The position numbers and the translations under genes are program-made. A stretch of 64,000 bases of DNA, from assembly GCA_008711295.1 (NCBI GenBank), contig VUYV01000040.1, forward strand, positions 4,310,364 through 4,374,363, read 5' to 3'. Source of the DNA: Anarhynchus alexandrinus (taxonomy: Eukaryota > Chordata > Aves > Charadriiformes > Charadriidae). Below are positions 25,570-38,134 of the stretch, piece after piece. Under the pieces are notes generated by a model. That model did not search any database, had not been told where the DNA came from, and saw only the letters and a program-made list of their open reading frames with translations. The first letter of the stretch is position 1. Every line of letters begins with the position of its first letter.

Positions 25570-28500
25570 ACAGTTATGCTCCTTAATTGTGAATATATGT
25601 AACCTGAACCTACAGTACCAATATTAGTTATGGAGTACAAGTATTTAAAAAGTTCTGTCTTACTCCTTGTCTCAAAATGCAGCTTTTTATCCTGCAGCTT
25701 TGTTTACAGTTCTGTGCTTTTCAACATTTTTTTCCATCATTCTGATCATAAAGGATAGGGATTGTGTATTTTTTTAGTTCCACTTTTGTTACTTCTGAAG
25801 TCCCCATCATTCAAAAAGTCATTCATGAACAAATTTGATTAAAACGAAATGCCACTTCTAGTGAGATGCTCAATAAAATGGTAAGAAATCACAACCAGAT
25901 TCTTGTGGAGGAGAATAAAGAAGGTATTTTTTGCAGTGTGGAGACCGAAGAACACACAGTAACTGATTTGCCCCAGGTCACATATAAAATCTGTGGTCAA
26001 ACTGGAAATAGGTTTCCAATCTGTTTCCAATCCTGTTTTTCTGTTTTCTCTAAATAACTTTGATGATAACCAAAAGGATTTTTCACTATCTCTGACATAT
26101 TAGCTCTTCTACGTGCCTGTTCCTGTATGTTGCCTTTTTTTTCCTTGTTGCATATTTCACTAGTATACTTTTACCATTGTCACTCAGATTCCCAGCCTTC
26201 TCACTTAAAGAATAATTTCTCAATAGTGGGAAATACATTATTATTTGTCTCCCCATGCCTGAGAAGTTGTATAGCTAAGCGAGAGATCCTTGCTTTTGAG
26301 TTATTATGGAATTAAAGGTTTTATTGATTTAACTATTCTAGAAGTAGAGTATTAAGCTAAGACTGTTAGTGGAAAAATACTAGAAAATGTAATTCAAAAC
26401 ATGATTAATGTGTATCCAGGATTTTATGTGCCATCCAGTAAAACAAAATTGGGGCCAATATAAACTTGCAGTGGAGTGCAGCCACTGAAATAGATTAAAG
26501 CATGTAATCTCTGTATCTGCAGCAATCGGAAACACTATAAAAATTCAGGAATTCTCGGGCATTCCGTTAATAAACTTCTCTGTAATTCTAAACATGTCAG
26601 GAATCTGCAGATCACAGGGCTACAGCATCTGTGAAATTGGTGTCTACTTGTCTCTATAGACTTGAGTAAGATATCAACTGCAATGACCGATCGCTTTCTA
26701 ACAATGCCTGGTAGTTTAGAAAAGGTTAAGGAGTGACTGGATGGGATGCTATTTTTACATTTTTCATCTCTTCAGAGAAGTGAATAAATATAAAGATTCT
26801 AAGAACTTACTCCTTTAAAACACGTATGCGTGATACTGAGATTTCCTGACATTGTCTGTTTACAATGTGCATGTTTTGGACTAGATGATGGTTGTAGGTC
26901 CCTTCCAACTGAACTATTCTGTTCTATTCTACAACCCTTCCTGGCCTTGTGTGAATTCTGTTGCTAAAAGCTTTTTATCTGTCCTAACGTGATCAGTGAA
27001 AGTCAGATAGAGGTGTAGAAAAAGCCTTGCAAGAAGGAAATAAGTTGTTCCCTAGCTTTCCCTGGAGAGTCACAAGCTCTAAGTGGCTCTGTGTAGGTTC
27101 TTCTCTCCCCAGTGTAGCTCCTAGGAAGCCTGACAGCATCACTGGAACTTGTTTAAACATTCTTGGAGGGGCAAAAATTGAAACTGCAAGAAGTAAAATG
27201 CAGAAGGTTTGCTATGACAAGCTTAACTTACGGTTTGTTTTCAAGAAAGGATCGTTTAAAAGTTTGTAGCGGTGTTTAATATATTTTTGTTATATGATGC
27301 TTTTGTAATTTCCTCAAGTAATTGATGAACTGTTATTTGCATATTAACAGTGGATAGAACTAGAGGAAGAGTTTGCTCTTTTCTGTGGAAACATAATAGG
27401 ATTATTTTTTTCCCTGCATTTTGCTGTGTGATGTGGCAAAATGGTTTATTTTGGACTTATACTGCGTATACTTTACAGACGGGCAAGTGTGTTGAGTGCT
27501 CCTCCTACTTAGTTGTGACCAAGACCTAAATAACTCTGGGAAAGAAAAAAAATCTTGCCAGCTGAGTGCTTTGACTGTTTATTATGAGTTTTATTTTTTC
27601 CAATTTTTTTTCTTCCTGAGATATGTACTATTTTTATTCTTCTGTCTCAAAACCAGTTAGACTTGGTTGTTTTAAATCTCTCTGCTCAGAGCATGTGTAA
27701 TTTAAAAGGAACAGCTATTGAAACTCCAAATGGTAGCTGTAAAATACTACTCTAAGGCTCAGTTAGCTGAGTTGTGTAATAACACTAAGACCCTTAAATC
27801 TTTGCCACTAAGTCACAGTCCTATGAAGTGTTTTATGTCACAGTCCTTTGAAGTGTATTATCCTTTTTCAGTGTATTACAGTTGTTTCATGCCCTGATTA
27901 ATGAGAACGCAGAATGAGATTAAGGTGTTGTACACGGGTGGAAGTTAGGAGTTTAAATACTTGGACTGCAGATAAAGTTTCTTCTCCAATTCTCAATCTA
28001 GTATCAAGTTCATATCTAAAATAGTTTTTTTGATTGCTTTTTAATTCCTAGTGTAATGTTTCATCCTAATATGGCAATATCCTATTCATTTTTGATATGT
28101 GCTATAACCTCTATTTTTAAAACAATCTGCTAATTGAAATTCACCTTGCTACCACGATATTTTTATTATGGCAGTTTCTCTGCAAATTCATATTTACTTC
28201 ATGTTTTACTACACTACCATATATTCCGAGTAGAGGAAGCTGAAAGCTTTTTTTAAATTTATTTTATTTTAACTACAGTAATGCAAAATCTGTTTCCACA
28301 GTGTAGGCTGGAAGGGAACATGAAAGGAGAACAAGGTTGAGGAAAAAGTGCAATGCATAAGCTGTAGAATTGGGTTTATTTGTATTACAGTTTCACTTAG
28401 GCTAGAGTCCATCCACATAAAGGGCCCCAAAAATATAAAATATAAGAATAACTTTGGAAGAACATACTGTTTTAGTATTACACAAAAATAATGATGCTTA

Positions 28501-29589
28501 ATCACAGGTTAGCATTGTGGTGGGGCTGGGGGGAATGTGGCTGGCTTTCATTCTGAGATTTTGGAAAGCTGTTTTCTCAAAGCTAGCTAGACTTTTTTTT
28601 TTTTTTTTCTTTAATGGAACAGGGATAACTATCCTCAACAATGACAGACTGAATGTATTCAAATTGCTACTTTTTGTGATTTCTCTGTCACTAGTGTAAC
28701 CTGGAGGATGCGTTGGCAGCAGCAGTCTGGGGCATCTCAGTTGAGGCGTGCATGGTGCTTTAGGTACCGGACAATATAGCTCCACTTGTTCCACTGAGTG
28801 ATCAGTTCTTGATGGTACTTCATTTTATTAAGATTTTCTTGAAATTAAAGCAATTTTATCTAGTCAACAGGATCATATTGATTTTCAATTTTATTTTGAC
28901 CATTTTTAGCTGTATAAATTCATAGGTATAACATACTTCTTGGTTTGGTTTTAATTTTCAGATGTCAGGCTCCCTTCACTATGATCAGGAATCTTCAATA
29001 AAAATGTAACCTTGCACTGAGCAGCTGATTAAGTTTTTATTCTTGGTAGATAAAAATCAATTTTTATTTTGACATAACTAATGAAAAATCTGTCAGCATA
29101 AGTGACAGTAATGGAAGCTGCTGTACAGAGATTGTCAAGAAAATCACAAGCTTGGAATTCCCGGGTCATAATTTGAATTAAAATCGAGTTGATTGTCACA
29201 TTTTTTAATAATAAAAGTAATTTTCGACCTACTGCACACATGGAATATTTTAAGGGGCTCTGAGTTAATATGAGCTGTGAGACTTTACCTTGTAACTTAA
29301 GACTGTCTACCTGTGCAGATAGTGAAAACATACTAAACGCTCCATAATAATAAAAAGAAGAGGGTTGTTTTTATTTCAGTAGTCAATTTTGCAAAGTGAT
29401 ATGAGTAGGAAGTGGCACAGGAGGGGGTTAAACAATGTAAAATACTGTTGTCTTTTTTTTTATTTTTGTCTTTAAAGGCCTGGTCTGTCATCAATCCAAA
29501 TATTAATTATTTTGGTAAATGAGGGCGTAGGTCTGCTTACAAACACAAACGTCAGACTTTAAAGCAAAAGAGATACTGTCAACATAGCA
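25570..29589. other. Non-coding DNA between two LINE copies
   Basis: No coding exon was recognised. A 60-bp CR1 tail lies at 26875-26934. A T-rich tract is at about 28592-28609, followed by an unremarkable AT-rich stretch. No other repeat was recognised. Confidence 0.5.
26875..26934 (+). mobile_element. CR1 LINE 3'-tail scrap, sense
   Basis: About 60 bp carry the CR1 3' end pattern: ggactagatgatggttgtag, then gtcccttccaactgaac, and a tail reading attctgttctattct. Everything upstream of the last 60 bases of the element is missing. The tail has drifted toward a TTCTA-type pentamer. Confidence 0.8.
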
Positions 29590-31390
29590 GGAAAAATCCA
29601 ATCTGTGAATTTTTTTGCTGGGTCAGACAATAATCCATCTTCAACAGTAGAATAGGAAAGGCTGTTCAGGAGCAGCACGTGAGTTTGGCTGCAGTCCCTT
29701 CCCCTGGTACTTCACCATGGTGGATTAAAGGCACCACATACAAAGGTGGTGGTCTTGAATTTGTCTAATCCTTTTTTTGTACTTGCTGATGCTCTCTGCC
29801 TCTACAATCTCTTGTGACAGCAAGCTTCATAAAATCACTACCTGCTATGTAAAGATGTGCTGCTTTTTATTTTTGTTAAGCTGATCTCAATATAGTTTTA
29901 TCACATTCCTCCTTGTTATGATATTGTGGGATTGGGTGAGCAATAGTTCTGCATTCATCATACTCTGCTTTAATGCTTTTATAAGTTTTGATCATATTAC
30001 CCGCTCGATCTTCTGCTCTTCAAACTGAAGAGTTCCAGCTTTTTTAATCTCTCTTTGTGAGGCGGCTGCTCCGTCCTCTGAATCATTCTCTGTACCTTCT
30101 CTTAACCCTATTTCTGGAGTTGGAGAGACCAGAACTGCCTGGTATACCGGTGTATTATATAGCAGCAAAATTACATCCTCTGTATTGGTTTTGATACTTT
30201 TCTTGGTGACAGCCAGTTTTTTGTCTTTTTTGGCTGTGGTTGAGCACAGAGGGCTGTGAACTGTGACTCCCAGATCTCTTCTCCACTCAGAGTTGATGTG
30301 AGAATATTAGTGGGGTTTAGATTTTTTCCCCAAAGCGCGGTATCTTACATTGACCTGGGCTGAAGCTTGTCTTCTGCCTCTTTGCCCTCTTGCTCAGTTT
30401 TATAACATCCTTTGAGTCTCTCATCATTGGCATGGAATTTGGCTACTCGAAAGAGCTTAGTATCTTCTGCAAATCTGAAGATTTCGTTGTGTGATCCTTC
30501 TTTGGTCACTGACTTTGAATAAACCTGATTCCTAGGTAACCCAGAAGAGAGAGTGACTGTTAAGCCCTACTTGTGCTTCCTATCCCTCAAGCAACTTTCA
30601 GTCCACATAAACGCCCTTTTTCCAATTCCATTCTAACTTAATTTCTTCAGTAGTCTTTGGTGGGAAGCCTTGTGAAAGGCTTTCTGAAAATCCAAGGCCA
30701 CTGGATCTTCATTTATCCACATGCTTTCCTCTCTGCCCCCTGAACTCCCTGCAGGGAGCAAGGCAGTATTTTCCTTTACAAAAGCTCGGTTGACTTTTTC
30801 CTGTCGGATGTGTATGGGCTCAGCAATATTATTCTTTTGTATGGACTCTACTGCCTTACCAGGATTGGAAGGTAGTATCAGTGGTCTTTTCAGGACCTTC
30901 AAGGTCAATGTCATCTGGTCCACGTGACTTAGTGATTTGGCTGGTCTGGTACTTCCTGTATATGTGCTTCATGTTGATGTAGCTGTTCTGATGTTACAAA
31001 GAACACGTTGTGTGAGATACCATCTCATCATCTTCATTGGTAAAGACAGATGCCAAGAATTTGATGAGCTGCTTTGCTGTGATCTTCTCATCCTTGAGTA
31101 CTTTTTTCATACCTCTGTTGAAAAATGATCCTGCCAACCCCCTAGCTGTCTTTCATCTTTCAAAGTATTTAAGGAACATTTTAGTCTCAGCATGAGCATC
31201 TGTTGCAATGTGATCTTAAAATTCTTCTTCACCTTCTTAATTTCCTGTTTACATTTGACCTGGCCTGTTTTATGGCCTATCCTGTTCTCATTTTCATTCT
31301 CCTCACTTTAAGAAATTTCCTGATGTTCTTTTCTTCAGTCTCCTGACACATTTTTAAGCAGCACGTCCACTTACATACCTGAAAAGGAGT
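29590..31390 (-). mobile_element. Ancient CR1/L3-like LINE, antisense, heavily decayed
   Basis: Read on the minus strand, the stretch keeps the order of a CR1-clade reverse transcriptase gene but is far more diverged than the other CR1s in the window. On that strand, at about 30640-30700, it reads LDFQKAFHKASHQRLLKKL, a decayed form of the catalytic-palm motif A region. Lower coordinates correspond to the C-terminal polymerase region and the 3' untranslated end. Many stops and frameshifts are present and the bird-type octamer tail is not evident, which suggests an older L3/CR1 lineage. The edges are approximate. Confidence 0.7.
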
Positions 31391-31953
31391 AGAGGGGGGA
31401 GTTTTATCTTTAATCGTTCAATGCTTTAGTTTGCAGTTGCCAATAATGCATCCATAGTCGGTTTATTGTTTTCTAAATTCAGAATATTTGCTACTTTCTT
31501 TGGGTCTTTCTAGCAGCAGCAGAAGTAAAAAATTTGACTTTTGTGCAAATGATGAGACTTTACAAACTGAGTGAATTAGAAGTAAGGCAGTGTGGTTCGT
31601 TGTCTTTGAAATGAAAACTGTTAGTTTTGAATTTTCAGGTGTTATATACTGAATATTTAAAAATCTGCTGATATACAATTCATTTTTTAGTGATTAAAAT
31701 ACCCACAAATCCCATTTATTTTTATCAGTTAGATTATGGCAATGTAGAAGTTGCATTCAACATTCTTGGATCATTGAACACGTGTACATCTTCTTAATTT
31801 TATGAAATGTGGCTATGATTTTTATAATTAGATTTCTTCAGGAAAATATACCACTGCGGAGCACTGTGATGTTGTGATTGTAATATTGTCAATCACGTTC
31901 CCAATTGTTAATGGCTGAAGTAGTAAAGATTGTTAGTGATTCTATAATAGTGA

Positions 31954-32283
31954 TTCTATTCTATTCTATTCTCTTCAGTTCGGTTCGGTTCCGTTCGGTT
32001 CTGTTCTATTCAGTTCCGTTCTGTTCTATTCTATTCTATTATATTATATTCCATTCTATTCTATTCTATTCTATTCTATTCTATTCTATTCTATTCTATT
32101 CTCTTTGGTTCGGTTCAGTTCCGTTCTGTTCTATTCGGTTCCGTTCTATTCTATTATATTATATTCCATTCTATTCTATTCTATTCTATTCTATTCTATT
32201 CTATTCTATTCTATTCTCTTCGGTTCGGTTCGGTTCCGTTCTGTTCTGTTCTATTCGGTTCCGTTCTATTCTATTCTATTCTA
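31954..32283. repeat. TTCTA-type pentanucleotide satellite with higher-order pattern
   Basis: About 330 bp consist almost entirely of 5-base units of the form TTCNN: pure TTCTA stretches alternate with blocks of TTCGG, TTCCG, TTCTG and TTCAG variants plus TTATA units. Variant blocks start with ctcttcagtt at 31971, ctctttggtt at 32101 and ctcttcggtt at 32216, so the array is organised in units of 130 and 115 bp, both multiples of five. The 140-codon frame through it is a by-product of the 5-base period and has no stop in that frame by chance. Confidence 0.95.
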
Positions 32284-35085
32284 ATTATAGTCCGATACTT
32301 CTGGAGGGATGTTGTATTACTAGATGATACAAGATGCTGGCTGGGGAAGTCAGTCTTTGGCAACCAGATGAGAGGTGATTCTGTAAAAGTGCGAAGTAGC
32401 AGGGGATTGTGGGATGTGCACTTCTTGTTTCTCCTAAATTACAGTAGGAAAGTAGTTAATATAACTGGCAATGATTATTGCTTATGCTTCAGATTTAACG
32501 TCCAGCTGAGATTAATTAGAAGAAGGTTTCTCAGAACAGTGAGATCTTGGAGGACTGTCTTAATTGCTGTTGGGAGAGGAAAAGGTACCGAACTCTTTGT
32601 TAAGGTGTAGCTATAGCCTAATCAATGCTTTTGAGAAACTTTACACGACCCAGTTGTAGGCAGCAATGTGGATCTAAATTCAACAAGCTGAAAGGTCCCT
32701 CTAATCTCAAATTACTGTAAGTGCTGTGACTTGTCAGTAGATTCAGGAAAACATTATTAGCAGATTACCTAATGACTCAGTTGGCAGATGGAAGCTTTTA
32801 CACATTTTCAAGGCTATATGAAGTTAATTAAGGATATTGGGCCAAAGCTTTATGCTCAATTCTGATGCCTGCAGCCATGGAATTGTCTATTTAAGATGCT
32901 CAAACCTCAGCCCAGTATATCTATTGGTGGTAAAATGTAAACTTCAGATGTATACTTCCTGAAGTGCTTATGTTTCTTGGGTAAACGTTTACCAGTCTAG
33001 TATTTTTTTTAATATTTTGATACAAAAATACATTCTGTAGAGCTTGCATGGTTATTTACTGCCAACTTTAGGGGGTTAATTTTAAATGGCTGATTTGCAA
33101 AATAGATTTAATTTTGAAGTTATTGTTTTCATTTTAGGGATACTGGTGTTTTAAGGGGTAAGTAGAAATAGGGGGAAATGGCTTATGTAGGCATAAAAAT
33201 GACATGGAAGAGTTAATTAATTCCTTAGTGAGTAATAGCTCAATGTTTAGGGAGATTTATGTTCTTTGAACAGTTTTTAAAATTCCTGAAAATATTTAGT
33301 ATAATGTATGTTCTGCGTCTCCTAGTACACATAGTGCATTTTTCCAGTAAGTCAGTGCCTGCCATGTATGTGAAGTGATATTTCCTTGGAACTGAATTTC
33401 TCTGGTCTTACATCTTCCGACCCTTGATAAACACACAAATCATCTACTCCCATCCCGTGTGATGAGCTTCCGAAATCTCAGGGACCGATATGAAACAGAA
33501 GTGCTGTGTGGCTACAACAGACAGCTTTGAATAAGTGCTTGTATTTGCTAACTGATTGAATCTGTTTATGTTGTATCTAACTAGCTTATCATAGAGTCTG
33601 GTCAGAAAATTGCAAGCAATCTGAAAATGGTGTGTGGTGAGTAGACCCTTTCAGCTGAGAGTTTCTACCCCTTAGCTAGAGCTGGAGGGCCGACCAAATG
33701 GGTTGGTCCAGGTTGTTGGCATGTGAAGTAAAGTGAGATAAATCCAAACTTTCAGCTGCGACGTTTCATCTGAGAGGGTTGCTTTTTCGAGAGCATTAAT
33801 TCAATTGCTTTGTGATCGTTGGACCATATTCTTAGTTTGTGACGTTAAGAGTATCTAAATGTAGGGTGCGATGTATGTATGTAACAGCGATGTTTCTCGT
33901 TTCATTTTCAGTCTCGTTTCTGCTTTTTCTGTATTTTTATTATTTGTGTTAAAGTTAAGGAGAATTTGACATCTGATAACAGAAGAAGGTGTTAATTAAC
34001 TTTAGGTCAGGTCTTGGTTAAGTCTCTAAAATGTCTACAATAACTTCAAATGATGTTTATATCACATTGTCTAGAAATTATGTTGTAAGATTTACATCGC
34101 GTTATTACACTACAAATTGGAAATATTAGAGACCATTTTGGAATGTAATATCCAAATGTACTTGCTTTTTCTCATACCCTTCATGTGCTTCAAAGCTGAA
34201 GAAAAATGATTTCAAGACTCAGGCAATTAGCATGCTATGTCATTTCATCTGATTAAGTGGAGAATTTCTGTAATTGGTTGGATGAATCCCACACACGCTG
34301 GCAAAAGCAGCATACTCGTTTAAAATATGCTAATTTGTATCTTACTCATTTGAAAGAAAAGGGCTTTATGTAGGCAGGGTTCAGTTTGCAGTGGAAAGGT
34401 TTGCATCGGCGAATCGTTTTTTGACTAAAAATATTTGCTTGATAAAAATATCCCTAGCTGTTACTGCTCTCACACTTTCCATATAATAATTATTTCTAAT
34501 GGTAAGCTGATTTCATGCTGAAGGCTTCAGTTCAGCAACGCACTTGAAGTCATGCATGATTTGCATCACGCTGGATCGTTCCCTCTATTTTAAAGGCATA
34601 ATTAATGTGCTTGAATCAGACACACATTTAAGTACCTTGTTGAATTACTGCCTATGTGGAAATTGTTTTTTCTCCTCAACATAATCAAATTTGGAACTGG
34701 AAATGACCTTGTGTAGATGGTTTTTAGTATTTTTTTCTGAATTGTGCCACAATCAGTTGTTGCTCGCTTTAATATTTGTGGGTTTGCAGCTATCCAGACA
34801 ATTGAATTATTTTGTGTTCATCTTTACAATAATTATATGCCTCTAGATTGCCTTTTCAGTTTACATATAAAATTATCATTTTGCCAACATTGTCATTGTT
34901 TAAAAAATAGAAATGCAAAGTCTGGTTGTCCAGAGAATTAGTCTCAATTTAATGTGAATAGATAAGAACTTAAATTCACAGTTATATGAGATGTAACATA
35001 AATTTTAAAAAGCGTAACTTTCATCTATATGTACAGCTATTTAGGTATGTATTTACCTTGTCTTCTCTATTTTAATATTTTCCAG
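32284..35085. other. Non-coding DNA upstream of first visible DGKH exon
   Basis: No coding exon or dispersed repeat was recognised. The block 34230-34625 has the look of a conserved non-coding element, with low repetitiveness, a perfect octamer ATTTGCAT at 34559-34566 and an ATGCTAAT variant near 34327. The end of the stretch supplies the polypyrimidine tract and acceptor of the PH-domain exon at 35086. Confidence 0.5.
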
Positions 35086-35196
35086 ACAAGTATAAAAGAA
35101 GGATTACTACTGAAGCAAACCAGTTCTTTTCAGAGGTGGAAAAAGCGTTATTTCAAACTTCGAGGTCGTACCCTTTACTATGCTAAGGATTCAAAG
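35086..35196 (+). CDS. DGKH: DGKH coding exon: start of PH domain
   Basis: This 111-nt exon encodes 37 residues beginning [11 protein letters not shown] and ending YYAKDSK. It supplies the first strands of the PH domain, with the family-typical KEG.L.K opening and the [10 protein letters not shown] strand-loop-strand whose basic residues normally line the phosphoinositide-binding face. The acceptor is tattttccag before ACA and the donor is gtaatt after AAG. It is in phase 0 at both ends, so it is an intact codon cassette. The exon begins at about residue 65 of a roughly 1,200-residue protein, judged from my recollection of human DGKH. An open frame continues into the intron on both sides but has no homology there. 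Whether the preceding exon lies in the window is unresolved; I could not find a match to the expected N-terminal sequence. Confidence 0.93.
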
Positions 35197-36701
35197 GTAA
35201 TTCAATGCTATTAGTGTCTAATGCCATACACTGGTAACTTCAATTTTGTTTAGATTTCTAAGTGTAATAATAATAATAATAATTGTTATTTAATGATTTG
35301 TTAGTGATTCTTTTATTAAAAAATTGCTGTATATAAGATGAAGTGTGTTACATTAACTTTAACTGAGGAAGACTGGTGATTTCTCTTGATTTTTTTTTTA
35401 ATGAAGTTTATCAGAGTTATTTTAACCTTTTTGACTACTCAGACAAATAATAAATTCATCTTAAGGAGCTGTGGGGTTTTTTGGGGGGGTGGTTCTCAGG
35501 CAGTCAAATCTAACATTTTTTTTTGAAAAGTAAAAATTTTATAATGCTCAGAAGTTATCCGTCAAACTGAATTCCGTTAAAACTCTTCTACTCTGATGCC
35601 TATGTTGCCATTAAAGAGGTGGAAATGGTTATGTGAAATAAAGATCAGAAGTTTTTCTGCCAAATCTGATATATAAGGGAAAAAGCTGTTTCCCATCAAT
35701 TGAAACTTTTGGTGGGAAAATTGGGGGTGGGCAGAGGAGAATACTTGTTGTCTTTCTGAAAGGCATTTCCTCCCTTCCCCTCAGGGCCGGGACCGAGAAC
35801 TTTTTGGCTTGTTGGGCTGTCTCGGGTTGTGCTGTTCCGTAGCGGCATTACTTTTCTTTACCCTGCAGGGTTGCAGCGACTCGTGGGGCCTGTAGTTGAG
35901 GTGCTTCAGGTCTCCATCATCTTCTATAGCCTGGTCTTCTCAATAAAACTATTACTGAGGCGTGGAGACCTCTCTTTCTAAGACTATATAATTGCATGGT
36001 GCAACAGTGGTGTGGCTGTGATGAATCACGGAAAACATCGTCTCTTCGGGGAGCCCAGCACTGAAGTATCTCTGTTGCCACACTTCTGTGCACATGGTGC
36101 TACCACAAGCGGTTTATATAAAGACCTAATAAACATGGCAGATAAGACCTCTGAGAATGGCAACATCATCTGCACCATAAAAATGAGAAAAGGAGGTATA
36201 ATGAGTAGGCGAGATGTATATTTCTCTTGCTGTAACGTCAAACAAAGGAGTGGAAGGGATTTCTTCAGGCCCTTGAGTGCTCCGTTTTCCAATACCACAT
36301 CATAGATTCCCCTTCATGAATTTAGCAGAATCCTAAAACTGAGCAATTAATTTATATTTTACTAAGTGTGAATCTCTTTCCTCTGACACCACACTTATGC
36401 TACACAGTAGACATGCCAAAGCTGCATCTATTTAAAAAAAAATCTTTAAAAAAGATTTTAAAGCAATATATATTTTTGAGCCACTTTTTTGTGCTCTACC
36501 GCTTAGCAAATAGGACTGTGTTTAGGGGTCAAATAGGAAGTTTTATCACATCATCAGTTTTCTATTTTTTCATCACTTTTTTTTTCTCTTTTTATTTTCT
36601 AATTGGAATGGACACAAGGAAATGAAAGCACAGACTTGTAAGCATACCTGAAAGTGGACTCAGATGATATTTAATGCTTTTATGTTCTTTTCCATTCACA
36701 G
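35197..36701 (+). other. DGKH: DGKH intron (1.5 kb)
   Basis: The intron begins gtaatt and ends cacag. A (TAA)n microsatellite lies at about 35265-35283. A GC-richer patch from 35780 to 36060 contains an AATAAA hexamer and a TATATAA-like string, with no recognisable homology. The remainder is AT-rich and unremarkable. Confidence 0.8.
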
Positions 36702-36782
36702 TCTCTAATATTTGATGAAGTTGACCTGTCAGATGCCAGCGTAGCTGAATCGAGCACAAAAAATGTCAACAACAGCTTCACG
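36702..36782 (+). CDS. DGKH: DGKH coding exon: middle of PH domain
   Basis: This 81-nt exon encodes 27 residues, [19 protein letters not shown] followed by KNVNNSFT. It is too short, and opens without an ATG, to be seen as an ORF of its own, but continues the PH fold exactly from YYAKDSK: the SLIFDEVDL strand, then the loop [16 protein letters not shown] characteristic of DGK delta/eta. The acceptor is tccattcacag before TCT; the donor is gtatgg after ACG. Phase is 0 at both ends. It lies 1.5 kb after the previous exon and 18.4 kb before the next, so the PH domain is split by the longest intron seen between exons here. Confidence 0.92.
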
Positions 36783-38134
36783 GTATGGAACCATTCTAAT
36801 ACTGGTCTTGAAAGCTGTGGATAGGCTGTAACTAAGAAAATCAAGAATCCTCTGAGTCGCTTCTTATTTTCCTCTATTTGGAAATAAACTGTCCTTTATT
36901 TGGAAACAGTATAATGTAGCAGAACAATATTACATCAGCTATTGATAATTTTGTTTCAGTGATTTTTTTTTTAGCAGAAATTAGGAGGTAGATAACAGTT
37001 GCTTAAAAAGATGATGATACAAGGCATTAAAAATCCAGCAAGATTCAGTATTAGTACTTTGCTAGTACTTATTAGTACAGCTTGATTTTATGCTGTAGTT
37101 TGTCTTTGAGGTGACATGCTGAATTGATTCAAATGTAATTGTGTTATTGTTTTAATTTCTTGTAATAACATTTGTGGGTTTCTGTCATATTGAATGTATT
37201 TTTTTTTTCATTGCCAATCATATCCCTGTATGTTTCCAAGTCGCGTGGAAAAGCTGTCATCACAGTCGTACGTTGATTCTGATACTGGTATAAAAAACAG
37301 AGTGTTCAGAAATCCCCATTTCTGTAACTTTAGAAGTGTGTTTTGCACACAGGTCTTGCCATTTATTATTCAACTGCTTTGTTGGAACTAAGTGATAACG
37401 TCTGATACAGTTCCTCTGCTGATTCTTAACCTCTAGAAAAGTAAATTTTTTGAACAAAAACTAGCGATGAGGAGTATTGTGAGTACAGTTGTCCCCTCAA
37501 AGGTCTTGACTTCTCCCGCTGACTGCAATGGCATCATTTTTCTTAACCTGTAAGTCCCGTTACTCTTTATTAAAATGTTGATTTTCCATTTTCCTGAGGA
37601 TTTTAATTTCACAGTTGGTCCATGTTGCCAGTGTTGGTTGTTTTTCTCCAAGGCAGTCCAACGTGAGCCTCTAGAAAGCTTCATCAGGTCTTCCTTGCTG
37701 TGGTACCTCCCAGGTAACTACTGAAGTAGTCAGAGCATGTCGAAGACATGTTTGCGTTGGCCTGGGCAGTCCAGTGTGTTATGTCAATCTAGTTTTTTTT
37801 ACTAAGAATGCAATAAAAAAGACTACTTTGATGGAAGGTCTTAGATGAGGGGGTGGTTGTGTGAGGTACCACCTTGCCTTTTGAAAAGGTTGTTTCTGTT
37901 GCTTAGAAGCTCTGCTTCTGCCTTGCTCATGGCCAGAAGTAAAGCTGTCATGCAGGTATCAGGATACCTGAGGAATAATGAGGCATACAAAGATGATGAG
38001 TTGAGGATCCCAGCAGTGATGACTGTCACTTATTGTTCAAGACGGGATATAAGGCTCAGCATTCCCTAAAGACACAAATTTCCTTCACTGTAGCCTCCAT
38101 TACAGGAAAAAGAAAGTTAAGAAAACTTGGCCAA

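Noticed and set aside
31905..32327. 140-codon open frame of repeating FYSIL-like residues
   Set aside because: It is a product of the TTCTA pentanucleotide array, not a gene.
32680..32720. aaaggtccctctaatct string resembling a CR1 3' end
   Set aside because: Only about 15 bases match and no tail follows, so it is too weak to call.
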